DNA from: Paramoeba atlantica
Lineage: Eukaryota > Discosea
NCBI GenBank assembly: GCA_977017575.1
Contig: CDRNVI010000182.1
Coordinates: 62,001-126,000 of the forward strand
Reading direction: 5' to 3'
DNA length: 64,000 nt
The notes beneath the pieces were generated by a model that saw only the letters and a program-made list of their open reading frames with translations, ran no database searches and had not been told where the DNA came from. A program made the translations under genes and the position numbers. Shown piece after piece: positions 1-12,794 of the stretch (position 1 is its first letter; the number at the start of each line of letters is the position of its first letter).

Positions 1-513
1 GATAAATAATTGCAAGTATCGATCCCCAGCACGATACAATTTCAAAAGTTTACCCAAAATGCTAACCTCGTAAAAGGTCAGCGTGACTTTTCAGCCAAGG
101 CCTTTTGTACTTGTTGATTGTATCAGTGTAGCGCGCGTGCAGCCCAGAACATCTAAAGGGCATCACAGACCTGTTATTGCCTCAAACTTCCCTTGGTTAA
201 ACACCAAGTGTCCCTCTAAGAAGTTTAAAGGAATAAATCCTTTTTAATATCAATAAAAACGAGTTTTCTTAGCAAACAAATTAAGCGTTAACAAAATCCA
301 TTTAACTAAAAACCCTCATAAATGTTATTATTAATACAACTAATTAGTAGGCTGAGGTCTCGTTCGTTATCGGAATTAACCAGACAAATCACTCCACCAA
401 CTAAGAACGGCCATGCACCACCACCCACAGAATCAAGAAAGAGCTCTCAATCTGTCAATCCTAACTGTGTCTGGACCTGGTAAGTTTTCCCGTGTTGAGT
501 CAAATTAAGCCGC

Positions 514-582
<69 letters not shown>

Positions 583-1863
583 AGAACCCAAAAACTTACT
601 GATTTCTCGTAAAAAGGTACTGGGAGAGTCATCTTTATTCAAAATAAAACGTCTTCCAACCTCTGGTCGGCATCGTTTATGGTTAAGACTACGACGGTAT
701 CTGATCGTCTTCGATCCCCTAACTTTCGTTCTTGATTAATGAAAACATCTTTGACAAATGCTTTCGCAGAAGTTAGTCTTTCATAAATCCAAGAATTTCA
801 CCTCTGACAATTAAATACTAATGCCCCCAACTATCCCTTTTAATCATTACATTAGTTCTAAAAAACCAATAAAATAGACCCAATGTCTTGTTCCATTATC
901 CCATGCTAATAGTATTCATTGCAATTTTTTATAATTTTGCTTGCTTTGAACACTCTAATTTACTCAAAGTAAATGAATTAGAATTCTATTTATTAGTTTT
1001 ATTAATAAGCAGAACACAAACTCCAAAGAGAATTTATATCCACAATCTTACTAATAAAGGTCCAATAAACACTGATTCTCCCAAAAGAAAATCAAATTAT
1101 CACCCAATTAAGTGCAATAATGAATATCTAATAAAATATTTAGAGAATATAATTTAATAAAACACATATGAAAAACCATATGGATTAAATTATAAAACTC
1201 TCAAATCCAACTACGAGCTTTTTAACTGCAACAACTTTAATATATGCTATTGAAGCTGGAATTACCGCGGCTGCTGGCACCAGACTTGCCCTCCAATTGT
1301 TACTCGTTAAGGGGTTTAGATTGTACTCATTCCAATTACCAAATCAAAATAATGAATCGGTATTGTTATTTTTTGTCACTACCTCCCCGTGTCGGGATTG
1401 GGTAATTTGCGCGCCTGCTGCCTTCCTTGGAAGTAGTAGCCGTTTCTCAGGCTCTTTCTCCGGAATCAAACCCTAATTCTCCGTTACCCGTTACCACCAT
1501 GGTAGTCCTCTATACTACCATCGAAAGTTGATAGGGCAGAAATTTGAATGAACTATCGTCGGCACAAAAGGCCATACGATTCGTAAAGTTATCATGATTC
1601 ACCATATGTTAACCAACCCCGAAGGATTGCATTGGTTTTTGTATCTAATAAATACATCCCTTCTCTCAAAGGAGTCAGGATTTTATGCATGTATTAGCTC
1701 TAGATTTACCACGGTTATCCAAGTAGTAAAAAAAAGGACCATCAAATAAATTATAACTGATTTAATGAGCCATTCGCAGTTTCACAGTACAAGTGTTTAT
1801 ACTTAGACATGCATGGCTTAGTCTTTAAGACAAGCATATGACTACTGGCAGGATCAACCAGAT
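1..1863 (-). rRNA. 18S (SSU) ribosomal RNA, 3' end outside the window
   Basis: Structural RNA of the small ribosomal subunit. The reverse complement of 1840-1863 reads CTGGTTGATCCTGCCAGT, the near-universal 5' end of eukaryotic 18S rRNA. The 530-loop sequence (complement of ccgcggctgctggcacc) lies at about 1266-1283, and the conserved block aactttcgttcttgattaatg is at about 721-741. About 1.86 kb is present, and the gene continues past base 1, so the full molecule would exceed 2 kb. The excess sits in AT-rich variable regions, chiefly about 790-1200 (V4) and about 235-350. Only this partial copy is visible; whether the gene is tandemly arrayed cannot be told here. Confidence 0.97.
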
Positions 1864-3260
1864 AACTATTTTTTTTCCAAAAAAAAAAGACTATTTTTTT
1901 CTTCTTCCCCCAATTGGAAAAAAGAAAAAGTAGCTTCGAAAAGAATTCAAAGTATTTCATCAATTTTTTGTTATCAAAAAATAAGTTTTTTGTTTTTCGT
2001 TAGAATTCAATTTTCCAACAAAGAAATCCTCTTTGCAATTTCTCATTGAACCTCTTCATGAAATAATTTGAAAACAAACGTATTCTGTTTCCAAGTTTTC
2101 AAAAGAGAGAGAAATAAACTGAAAGAAAAAGATAATTCTTTTTATTTTTTTTTATTTCCAGAAAAGGGAAAAGAAAAAAAAGAAAAGAAGAAAAATAATT
2201 TTCTTATTCAGAAATTGAAGTTGGTTGTTTTTTCTGTCTTTTGAATCAACAAAAAAATCACCTTCCACAAATTCAATTTTTGTTTTGTTTCAAAATTTGA
2301 AACAGACAAAATAAAAAATAACTCCCACATTTTTTTGAATTTTATTGTCCGAAGTTACAAAAACTCCAAGCAAAAAATGTCACAAAAATGTCTGAGATAT
2401 TTTTCAATGAAAAGAGATCCAAACAAAACTGAGATTGACCTTTTAAACTCAATTCAAATCTGTTTTTACTCACTTCCTTAATATAGACATTACAAAAAGT
2501 CACGATTGAATAGCACTATGTTTGGGCAGAACCTACAATAGGAGAGAGCATCTATCATGTATGTAACCCCTCTGAGAAGAAAGAGCAGCTTTTTTGGCCC
2601 AGAAAGCTAATTTTGGAGTTCCAAAAAAGTGGACCAATCAAATAATGCCACGTCATTTCTTTACTTACTCATTTTTTCCCCCAAAAAGTCTTATTTTATT
2701 CTTCTTTGTTCTTTCTTTTGAACAACCCTTTTTTTTGTTTTTTCACCTCTCAATTCATGAGTTTGTTTTTCCCTTTTCCTTTCTCTTTGGATCAAAAAGA
2801 ATTTCCACAAAAAGTTCAAAGGAAATCACAAACCCCCACACACCACACTCCACACACTACGAAAAACAAAAAAAAATTGAGAATGAAATCAAGAATTTAA
2901 TTTGAAAAAGAGAACAAAACACTTTTTTATTTATTCAACATAACAAGTGAGCTTTGTGAAATTTGTTTTTGTGTTGTGTGGTGGGGCCAAGAGGGGGGGT
3001 AGTAGAGAAACACTCTTTTATCTACACTCAAACCCACAACAACATCAAATTGAGGGTCCATCATTTTAAGAAAAAGAAAGGAAGAAAAAAGAAGGAAGAA
3101 AAAGAAGGAAGAAAAAAGATGAAAGAAAGAAAAAGGAAAAAAAAAAGAAGAGGAAAAAAAAAAAGTTTCATCTGGCAACACAAAAGAGAGAACAAAGCAG
3201 GCTGTGTGTATTGTGTGGTTATATGTAATCTGTATATTTCCACAGAACTCATCACTACTT
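1864..3260. other. rDNA 5' spacer and flank, no gene recognised
   Basis: This AT-rich sequence upstream of the 18S 5' end has many homopolymer runs. It presumably holds the external transcribed spacer and the pol I promoter, but no motif can be assigned. A purine-rich tract occupies about 3065-3165. The short open frames here are low complexity. Confidence 0.5.
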
Positions 3261-3271
3261 TGAAAAATGTT

Positions 3272-3322
3272 CCAAAGAGGCTGCAACATTTGTTTCTGTG
3301 AACAAATATGAAAGCCTTTTTA
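3272..3322. repeat. Dispersed hairpin, family 2, copy 1
   Basis: This is an imperfect inverted repeat. The left arm contains AAAGAGGCTGCAACATTTGT and the right arm carries its near complement, ending in agcctttttag. A homologous hairpin occurs at about 18240-18291, where the left arm differs by one base (C to T). Confidence 0.6.
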
Positions 3323-4255
3323 GTTTTTTTCAATATATCCATTGCAAGATTACCACCCCAACCCCCCCAAACCAAAATAGACCTTGCCCCTCTCCTTTTT
3401 TATTCCATTCCTATACAACCTTGTCAACACAATCCCACCCCCCCTCCAATATTTAACCACCCCCACAATTATCCATATTATCCAACAGGGGTGACCCATT
3501 CAAAGAAAAAAGAAGAAAAAAGAAGAAAAAAAGAAGAAAAAGAAAGAAAAATAAATCAATAAATAAAAAATCACCAACCCAAACAGGTGGGAGGGGAACC
3601 ATCAAAAAACAACAAACACAACATGCAAACACAACAATCTAACAACCAATTTACAAGAACAAATAAAAATATCTCCACCACCAAAAATCAAACAACACAA
3701 ACAACAACCCAAACATAAGAAGAAGAATATAACAAAAACAACAAGAAATACCAACACATTAATACAACCAACCAACCAACCAACCCACAATTAAAACCAA
3801 AAAAATAACCTGATAATAATACCACAAATAAAAATACAAAACACCACCATCCAACAAAATAAACAACAAATACAACAACCAACAAAACTTAAAAGAAGGA
3901 AAATAGAAAACTCAAATGGTGATGATTTTCATTCATCACACAAACAATTATACAAACAAAGCTCTCTTTCTTTACAATCAACTCAACAACAACAAACAAC
4001 AACAATTAATAACAAAAAAACAACAATTAATAACAAAAAAACCACAATTAATAACAAAAAAATAACAAGCAAAACAACAACAGCAACAAAACTGGAATAG
4101 AACAAATAAAATAAAATAACAGCACCTCCAACAATAACTGAACAAACACTGAACCACCCAAACAACCAGGTGTTCAAACCAACAAAGCAATTCACAAAAC
4201 AAAATAAACAAAACAATAAACAAATTAAACAAAAAAGAAAAGAGAAAAACAGAAC

Positions 4256-4303
4256 CTGATGGCTTTTATGGTGTGTGGGTGCAGTAACAAAGGTGGTTAC
4301 CAT
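4256..4303 (-). other. Exon-like island 1 in the CAA tract
   Basis: On the minus strand this 48-nt island is open (MVTTFVTAPTHHKSHQ) and is followed at once by GT (CATCAG|GTTCTG, 4254-4255), a plausible splice donor. A paralogous island with the same start (VTTFVT) and end (K-H-Q then GT) lies at 4767-4871. No acceptor AG is obvious on its 5' side. Function is unknown. Confidence 0.3.
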
Positions 4304-4766
4304 CAAAAAACAACCAAACAAAAAACAAAAACAACCAAACAAAAAACAACCAAACAACCAAACAACAAAATACCAATTACAAATCACACAATAACACAAA
4401 AAACAACAAATAAAAAACAACCAAACAAACAACAATCAGAAGAACTTAAACAGTAACAGAATGACAATAACAACCAACAACCAATAAGATATCAATAACA
4501 GCCAACAGCCAACAACCAACAACCAACAACCAACAACCAACAACCAACAACCAACAACCAACAACCAACAACCAACAACCAACAACCAACAACCAATAAT
4601 AATAAATAATAATTTAAACAGCAACATAAAAATAAAAACAAGCAATGACGCAAAACAAATAAATAACAACACAACAATATTAACCCCAACCAAATAAACA
4701 TCAATAACCAAAATCAACAAATCAACAAAATAAAAAAAAAAAAACAAGAAAAGAGAAAAATGAAAC

Positions 4767-4871
4767 CTGATGTTTCGATGGTGTGGGTGCGAAAGTAAAC
4801 GAGTATTTTATTCTTTGCTGATAACACACAGAGCATTCTCCTTCTGTAACAAAGGTGGTTACCAACAAATA
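4767..4871 (-). other. Exon-like island 2 in the CAA tract
   Basis: On the minus strand this is exactly 35 open codons between a candidate acceptor (caattag, at 4872-4878) and a candidate donor (CATCAG|GTTTCA). It begins YLLVTTFVTEGECSVCYQQR and ends APTPSKHQ. It matches island 1 at both ends but carries 18 extra codons in the middle. It may be an exon of an unrecognised minus-strand gene whose introns are GTT-rich low-complexity DNA. Confidence 0.35.
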
Positions 4872-5490
4872 CTAATTGCAAATAATAATACAATAACACA
4901 ACAACAACAAACATGCAAACAAACAACAACACAAACAGCAATAATCAGAAAAAAACTTAAACAGTAATGGGATGACAATAACAACAACCATCAAGAAAAT
5001 AACAACAACAACCAAACAATAACAACAGCAACCAATCAACCAATCAACCACAAAACAAATATCAACAACCAAAAACAAAAAAGGGAGAAAAGGGTGTGCC
5101 CAAAAAGAGGAGGAAGAAGGAAGGGCAAAAAAGAACAACAAAAAAAAAATCGGTTGCCACAAACACCCTCCCTCCTCTTTTAAATAACAAGAGGGGAGTG
5201 TTACTTTTCTTATCTTCCTGAGGTTGTGGAGAGGTGGTTCCACACAAACAAATCAAAACAAAAATGGGAAATTACCAAACAGACCCAGGGAGATGCCACC
5301 ATTGTCATGTCGAAACCCCCAACAACAACAAAAAAGAAAACACAATAAGGAAAAAAGATCAAACAAACAAACAGTGAAGTTTTTTTTTCGGAGGGCACTC
5401 AAAAAATGGCTGTTGGGCGTCTGGGCGGTTTTTTAGCCTCCAATAAATAGCGCTCTAAAAAACGCAAGCCTTTTTTCGGTTGGTTTTGGG

Positions 5491-7377
5491 TTGGTGATGG
5501 TTTGTTTGACAAGTTTTGTTTTTTGTCAGAAGTGTGTGGTGGGTGTTGAAACCCCAACCTGCCCTTGGTGCAAGAATAAGGAAACCAAGTCCTATTGCTT
5601 CAAATGTGAACAGTTTTCTCGGTCAGACAACCGCAGTCGACATATGAAACGGTGTCCCAAAAAACCAAACGAGAATGAAACAGAAGAAGTCCAACGTGAG
5701 AAACTCCTCAGAGCCTTGGTGCAGGCATTTTCTTTGGGCTCAATTCTTGGAAAGGTTGTCAAACAGGGAGTTGTTGTTGAGACAAGTGAGGGAGAGAGAA
5801 GATATTTAGAATGGACAGATAATTCAGGTGGGATTGATCTCTTGTGGGTCAGCAAAGAGCCTCTGCTGGAACCAGGTTGGGCCACTTCTTCAATTCAAAA
5901 AAGAAAGAGAAAGAAGGTAGAGAATGATGATCTTGATGGGGATTTCTGGAATACCTCCACCAGAAGAGAGCCATTGAAAAGAGAGGTCCTCTTTCCCCAG
6001 AAGGAACAACTCCATGAGGATGGTGAGATTCTTTCTCTTCAAGCCAAGGTTTCCGATTTTTTTCTCTCTTAAACACAACAAGAAAACTAAATTGAATATT
6101 CAAAATAGATCACTGCTTTGGAAGTACAAGTAAGAGAAACAAACAAATTTCGAGAAAAAGTGGGACAATTTTGTTCAAACATTGTCTCTGAGACTTCACA
6201 TCTTCCAGAAGTAAGAAACTTGCTCGTAAAAAGGATAAGCAATGAGCTTCCAGAATTTTGTAATCAAAAAACTCTGGGGATTTCATCCAAAATTATTCGA
6301 ATTGCAAAGAGGACAGCTGAACAAGAAATCTCTCCAGCAAGAAGGGTAACAAAGCTGGCTGCTTACAAGGAGATATTAATGGATTATTTCAACGAAATTC
6401 TTCCTGTGAAATCAGGTCAGAAATATCGACTCCAATATTTTACTGACAAAGAACTTTTTTTTAAAATCCAGCAATTTTTGCTTGAGAATCACCAACTTCA
6501 AGTCAGTCGAACATCGATCCGAAAATTTGTGAAGAAAGAAACAAAAAGGAGTCACGTTTCAAAATGTGATTCTTGTCCATATTGCCATCAACTCAGGTTT
6601 AGTCCTGAACAGCTTTCTGAACATCAAAAAATAGGTTATGAAAACCACAAGAAGATTGCACAGGATCAACAAGATTTCAAACGGTACATTCTCCAAGCTC
6701 TGAAAGATGATTCAATTCCCAATGGTGTTGTTGTGACGATGGACTTTTCAAAGTTTGAGTGTTCAGCAAAGTGTGAATCACTGGAGTGTCATATTCTTGT
6801 TTTGAGGTACGGAAAAACACTTGCAGAAAAGGTGGAACACCAAACTGGTGTCAGTAAGATGATTAATGGTTTACACTGAGCTTACATCAACATTTTTGCT
6901 TAATCAAGTCGCGACAAACACGACCCTGACTTTGTCTTTTTGTCATGGGTTAAAGTACTTCACAGGTTCAAACCTCTCTTTGAACAAACTGAACACCTTT
7001 TTTTTTTCACAGATGGAGGTCCTCATCATTATAAATCCAAACATGGGATCTTTGGATTTGCTTTTCTGGCACGGATGTTGCAGCCCATCATGAGACCTCC
7101 AAGGACAAATAAGTTTCCGCAGATATCATTCCATTTTCATGCTTCTCACCATGGTTCAGACATTTGTGACTGTATTGCAGCAATTGACAAGAAAGCAGTA
7201 AAGAGGTATACTCTTGGAAACACAAAGTGGGTTCTTAATGGAAAAGATTTTGTTGACTCTGTTGCTCCACTTTCTGGGAATTTTTTTATTGTGATTGGAT
7301 TACCAAAGAATCTGATGCATCAATCAAAGCAAAGAATTCAATTAAAGGAAGACACCTTCAGGAAGGTGGAGGAATAA
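5491..7377 (+). CDS. Zinc-finger DDE-transposase-like gene, split by an intron and a second break
   Basis: The first segment (5491-6048) has clustered Cys/His: CPWC, then YCFKC followed by H-x3-C, so a DNA-binding zinc finger near residues 24-56. A 60-nt GT-AG intron (6049-6108) joins it in phase 0 to 6109-6879. That segment carries further Cys (CDSCPYC) and an acidic-site candidate, VVVTMDFSKFE. A third in-frame segment (about 6910-7377) has FTDGGPHHYKSK and SHHGSDICDCIAAIDKKAV. The D...D...D spacing and the HG..D..K pattern resemble DDE/RNase-H-fold transposases, but I cannot name the family. TGA at 6877 and TAA at 6901 separate segments two and three; no GT-AG intron preserves frame there, so the gene may be broken. 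No terminal inverted repeats were found. The ATG at 5491 is the first in frame. Confidence 0.6.
6049..6108 (+). other. Spliceosomal intron, 60 nt
   Basis: It begins GTTTCC and ends AAAATAG, with in-frame TAA, TAA and TAG inside. Its removal joins AAG to ATC in phase 0, so the open frame continues. It gives the scale of a compact intron in this genome, in contrast to the long pyrimidine introns inferred for the LRR genes. Confidence 0.65.
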
Positions 7378-9135
7378 AGGAAAGTGGTTACAACCAGTCC
7401 AACCACATTGGTTTCAACTCTCTTCTTTTCTCCAATTTTAAAAGGTTCATCTTCTTTATTTTTTCGATATTTTCTTTTGATTTTTTCTCACCTCAAACGT
7501 CGCAGCGATGGTGTCCCTTTGGTGTCTTTTAAGGGGCGTTTTTGATTTTTTTTGTTGGAACTCCATTGTTTCTTTTCAGTAAATCTTTCAAATCCATTTC
7601 TTTTTTTGAACTTGTCAAGAGAGGGTGTTTGGGAACCATAATCTCAAAGGAATTTCTTATCGGAAATGAAGCGAACGAGAACGAGAAAAAAAGTGCCCTG
7701 TCAAAAAAAAACCTCACCAAACAAAAGCAAAAAAAAAAAGAAAGAGAAACAAAAAAGGATATATGGATATTTTCACACCTCTCTCTCCTCAAAAAACAGA
7801 GATCCATTGTCTTTTGAATAAAAGACATCCCCTCCCCCAAGAGTTATACACTCTTTTTTTAGAGATCAAACAAAGGAAACAAAGGAAACAAAGGAAACAA
7901 AGGAAGAATAACAAGAAAAAAGGGAAAAAGAAGAAAAAAGAAAAACCAAAGAATATAAAACACAAGGCGACAAAAAAAAAGTGAAAAAATAAACATAAAA
8001 AAAAACCTTCAACAAAACTGTTCTCATCTCAAGGATGGGGGGGGTCCCTCCCATGTACTCTCTCCCTCCCTCACATCGCTCTTCTACATCATCATCATTG
8101 TCATCCATCCATCCATCACCACGCCAGTCCTCCAGTCCCCAACCCACCCTGACAAGATACTTCCAGGTGGGCTGACCATCAAAAAAAAAATCAAAAATCT
8201 TCTCTTTTTTTCTCTGTCAACAACGAGCGAACAGAACACCTTCCTTCCCCTCTTTCTTTCTTTTCCCCCTCCTCTTTCTCTCTCTCACTCCTTCCTCAAA
8301 AAAAAAAGGAGCGGCTTTTGGAGATCTAAATAAAAAAGAGGAAGCGCTATTTTTTAAATTGGGTTCAAAACACCCAACATTTTTCTTTTTGACTTCCCAA
8401 AAAATTAAGAGTTCGTGGCTAAAAAAATTTCTTTTTTTTTTGCGTTTTGCTCTTTCCTCTCTTCTCTTCTCTTTTCTCTTTCTCTCTCTTCTCTCTCTTC
8501 TCGTCTTCTCTTTCTCTCTCTCTCCTCTATCAGTGTCCCTTTCTTTTTTCTTTCTTTTTTTCTTTTTTTCTTTCTTTCTTTCTTTCTTTTCTCTTCAAGA
8601 AAATTTTTGATGATGATGCTGAGAATGGAGAGTTGTTGTTCTCTTCGAACCCTCTTTTACTTCCGCCCCAGCCCCCCCCTGTTTTCTTTTTCTTTTCTTT
8701 ACTTCTTTTTTTCTTTCTTTTTTCTTTCTTTTTTCTTTCTTCTTCTTTTTTGTTTTTACCATCAAAAAATCGAGAAGTTTGTGGCTAAATTTTGTTTGGT
8801 TTGTTTGTTTTGTGTTCTCTTTCTCTTTCTTTTTTCTCCCTTTTCTCTCTCTTTTCTCTCCTTTTCTCTCTCTTTTGATTTTCTTTTTCTTTTTTTCTTT
8901 CTTTTTTTTTCTCTCTTCTTGAAAGGAATTTTGGTGGTGATATTCAAGCAAGTTCTTCCTTCTCTTCTTTTTCCTTTTCTTTTGGTCTTTTTGTCATTCT
9001 TTTGAACTCTTACTTTCTTGTTCCTTCTCTTCCTTTCTCTTTTCATTCTTTGTCAGAGTTACTCTTTTCTTCTTTTCTTAAAAAGTAACACTCAGTGGGA
9101 AACAAACAAAACTCCTTATTACTTGAGTGATTTGA
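7378..9135. other. Low-complexity intergenic DNA
   Basis: Mixed polypyrimidine DNA (about 8420-8600, 8680-8920) and shorter purine runs (about 7730-7980). Small recurring islands such as gaattttggtggtgat (about 8929) and gaattttggtgatggtga (about 10281) stand out, but no gene could be supported. Long Phe/Ser/Leu frames are artefacts of composition. Confidence 0.6.
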
Positions 9136-9187
9136 TTCATACTCTCTGGGTTCTTTGAATTCTCAAATTAGAACCCAGAAAGAATGG
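9136..9187. repeat. Dispersed palindrome, family 1, copy A (degraded)
   Basis: Left arm ttcatactctctgggttc, AT-rich centre, right arm gaacccagaaagaatgga. It matches the consensus palindrome of the copy at 12487-12536, with several right-arm changes. Confidence 0.7.
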
Positions 9188-9558
9188 AGTCTCAAAAACA
9201 CAAACACCCACGAGGGGAGTTAGACCAGTTTTTTCAAAAAAAAAAGAAGAATTATAAAAGAAGATTAAAAAGATTGCTGGTTGATTTGGGTTTTTTACCT
9301 TGCCTTTTTGTGCAGTCTTTTTTTTCTTTCTTGTCTTTTGTTTAGTGTGTGTGCAAACTTGCTGAGGGATACACTAAGAGGGTGTGGATCTTGCCTTCCT
9401 TGTGTGTGTGGGATTGCTGCCACAAAGACTGCAACCAAGAAGGGTTGTTTTTCTTTGTGTGTTATTGCTGTTGGGGGTCTTCCATTGCTGTCAGTTTCCA
9501 ACACTGAATCCTTCTCTGAATCCTTCTCCAAAGCTGTTTTATATTGGGTATCAAATAT

Positions 9559-9608
9559 CCATCCTCTCTGGGTTCCAAATTTTCAAATTAGCATCCAGAG
9601 AGTATGAA
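9559..9608. repeat. Dispersed palindrome, family 1, copy B
   Basis: The arms are ccatcctctctgggttcc and gcatccagagagtatga, around aaattttcaaatta. It lies about 25 nt upstream of the tRNA-Arg relic, mirroring the palindrome-then-tRNA order at 12.5-12.8 kb. The two loci look paralogous. Confidence 0.75.
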
Positions 9609-9632
9609 AAACCCCAAAACAAAAACAAGGCC

Positions 9633-9693
9633 CTCTGATTGATAGGGAGCAGTGCATTGGCCTTCTGAGCTGATAGTTCTTCACCCCAGGTGC
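9633..9693 (+). pseudogene. Truncated tRNA-Arg-like relic
   Basis: The anticodon-arm stretch (ggccttctgagctg) and the acceptor 3' end (ggtgc followed by T10) match the intact tRNA-Arg at 12713. The T-arm/B-box region is collapsed to cttcacccc, so the gene cannot fold or be transcribed normally. Two substitutions relative to the intact gene turn CG into TG (gcgcatcgg to gtgcattgg), the decay pattern of methylated CpG. Confidence 0.7.
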
Positions 9694-11794
<2,101 letters not shown>

Positions 11795-11837
11795 AAGAAA
11801 TAAAAGATATCTATTTATTTAACGACTTATTTATTGG

Positions 11838-12040
11838 AAAAAATGAATCAGTTTTTTTTTGAGAATTGCTGAGAGAGAAAGAGAGGAGAAAGGACAGGGA
11901 GAACAGGGAGAACAGGGAGAACAGAGAGGGAGAACAGAGAGAGAGAGGGAGGTGAGGAGGTTATCTTCTTTTCCAGAAAAAAAAGGGGATGATTCAAAAT
12001 TTATCATTTTGTTAAAAGAAGAAAAAAAAGAAGAGAAAGT
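11838..12040 (+). other. Polyubiquitin 3' flank / 5S rRNA upstream region
   Basis: A gagaacaggga minisatellite (about 11895-11935) precedes a short AT-rich stretch and gaagaaaaaaaagaagagaaa, which is shared immediately upstream of all three 5S genes. That conserved purine string may be part of the 5S upstream context. Confidence 0.45.
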
Positions 12041-12159
12041 GTCTTCGGTCATACCCAGTTGAAAGCACCCGATCCCATCAGAACTCGGAAGTTAAGCAGC
12101 TGTGGGCTCGGTTAGTAGAATGGTGGGTGACCACATTCGAATCCCGAGTGCTGAAGACC
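12041..12159 (+). rRNA. 5S ribosomal RNA, copy 1
   Basis: 119 nt. The start gtcttcggtcatacc pairs with the end ggtgctgaagac-type stem (gagtgctgaagac). The internal control region contains aactcggaagttaagcag and the domain ggttagtagaatggtgggtgacc, typical of eukaryotic 5S rRNA transcribed by pol III with TFIIIA. The sequence is identical to the copies at 24154 and 55490. It is followed by a T-rich stretch that can terminate pol III. Confidence 0.97.
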
Positions 12160-12486
12160 TTCTCCTTTTTTTCTTTTTTTTCTTTCTTTTTTTCTTTTCT
12201 TTTTTCTTTTTTTCTTTTCTCAATTTTCTTCCCCACCAACCTTCTTTTTCTCTGTCTTGATGGTTCGTTCCTGGATCTTTTTTTTTTCTTTTTTCTTCTT
12301 TTTTTCTTTCCCTTTTTTTTTTTTTTTTCATTTTCTTGCTCCTCCATAATTAAAGCTCTATTTTCCCCCCCCCCCCCTTCCTCCCTCATTCTCCTTTTCT
12401 CAAAAATTTGTTTTTTTTTCCTTCCCCACAGGGTTCATTTTGTTTTTCATCCCTTTTGTGATTGGGTATATTTTTGTGATCATATA
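12160..12486. other. Pyrimidine-rich downstream flank of 5S copy 1
   Basis: T/C-rich DNA with multiple T-runs and a C12 run at about 12366-12377. No gene seen. Confidence 0.5.
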
Positions 12487-12536
12487 TTCATACTCTCTGG
12501 GTCCGAATTTTCAAATTAGCATCCAGAGAGTATGAA
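12487..12536. repeat. Dispersed palindrome, family 1, copy C (best preserved)
   Basis: A 50-nt near-perfect palindrome. The left arm TTCATACTCTCTGGGT pairs with the right arm ATCCAGAGAGTATGAA (16 bp, one G-T wobble). The core gaattttcaaatt is itself self-complementary. It lies 176 nt upstream of tRNA-Arg. It could form a cruciform or an RNA stem-loop. Confidence 0.85.
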
Positions 12537-12712
12537 ACAAATCCAAAAGAAAAAACAAAAAAAAAACTATTATCTCTCTTTTTTTCCAGATGAAATCTTC
12601 CCAATCCCCATTGGAACAAAAGAATCACAAGCAACAAACCTCCCTCCTCTTGAGACTCCGAGAGAAGAGAGAGAGAAGGACACAAAAAAAATGGAAAATA
12701 TTTTTCAGAAAT

Positions 12713-12784
12713 GCACTAGTGGCGCAATTGGTAGCGCATCGGCCTTCTGAGCTGGTGGTTGTGGGTTCGAGTCCCTCCTGGTGC
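12713..12784 (+). tRNA. tRNA-Arg (anticodon TCT)
   Basis: 72-nt cloverleaf. Acceptor stem GCACTAG/CTGGTGC, D stem GCGC/GCGC, anticodon stem TCGGC/GCTGG with loop CTTCTGA (anticodon TCT, decoding AGA/AGG), T arm with ttcgagt and one T-T mismatch in the stem. No intron and no encoded CCA. A T10 run starts directly after the gene (12785), the expected pol III terminator. Confidence 0.92.
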
Positions 12785-12794
12785 TTTTTTTTTT
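12785..12794 (+). terminator. Pol III T-run terminator of tRNA-Arg
   Basis: Ten consecutive T residues directly follow the discriminator end of the tRNA. Confidence 0.8.

Larger units (their letters stand above)
3590..5220. repeat. (CAA/CCAA)n low-complexity tract
   Basis: The tract is dominated by caacaa, aacaaccaac and ataacaac strings on the plus strand. A near-perfect (CAACCAA)n array lies at about 4501-4600. Open frames on the minus strand (Cys/Leu/Val/Phe-rich) are translations of this repeat. Two non-repetitive islands at about 4256-4303 and 4767-4871 are listed separately. Confidence 0.8.

Noticed and set aside
9281..9607. 109-codon open frame, Cys-rich
   Set aside because: No recognisable domain, overlapping alternative frames of similar quality, and its end runs through the family 1 palindrome.
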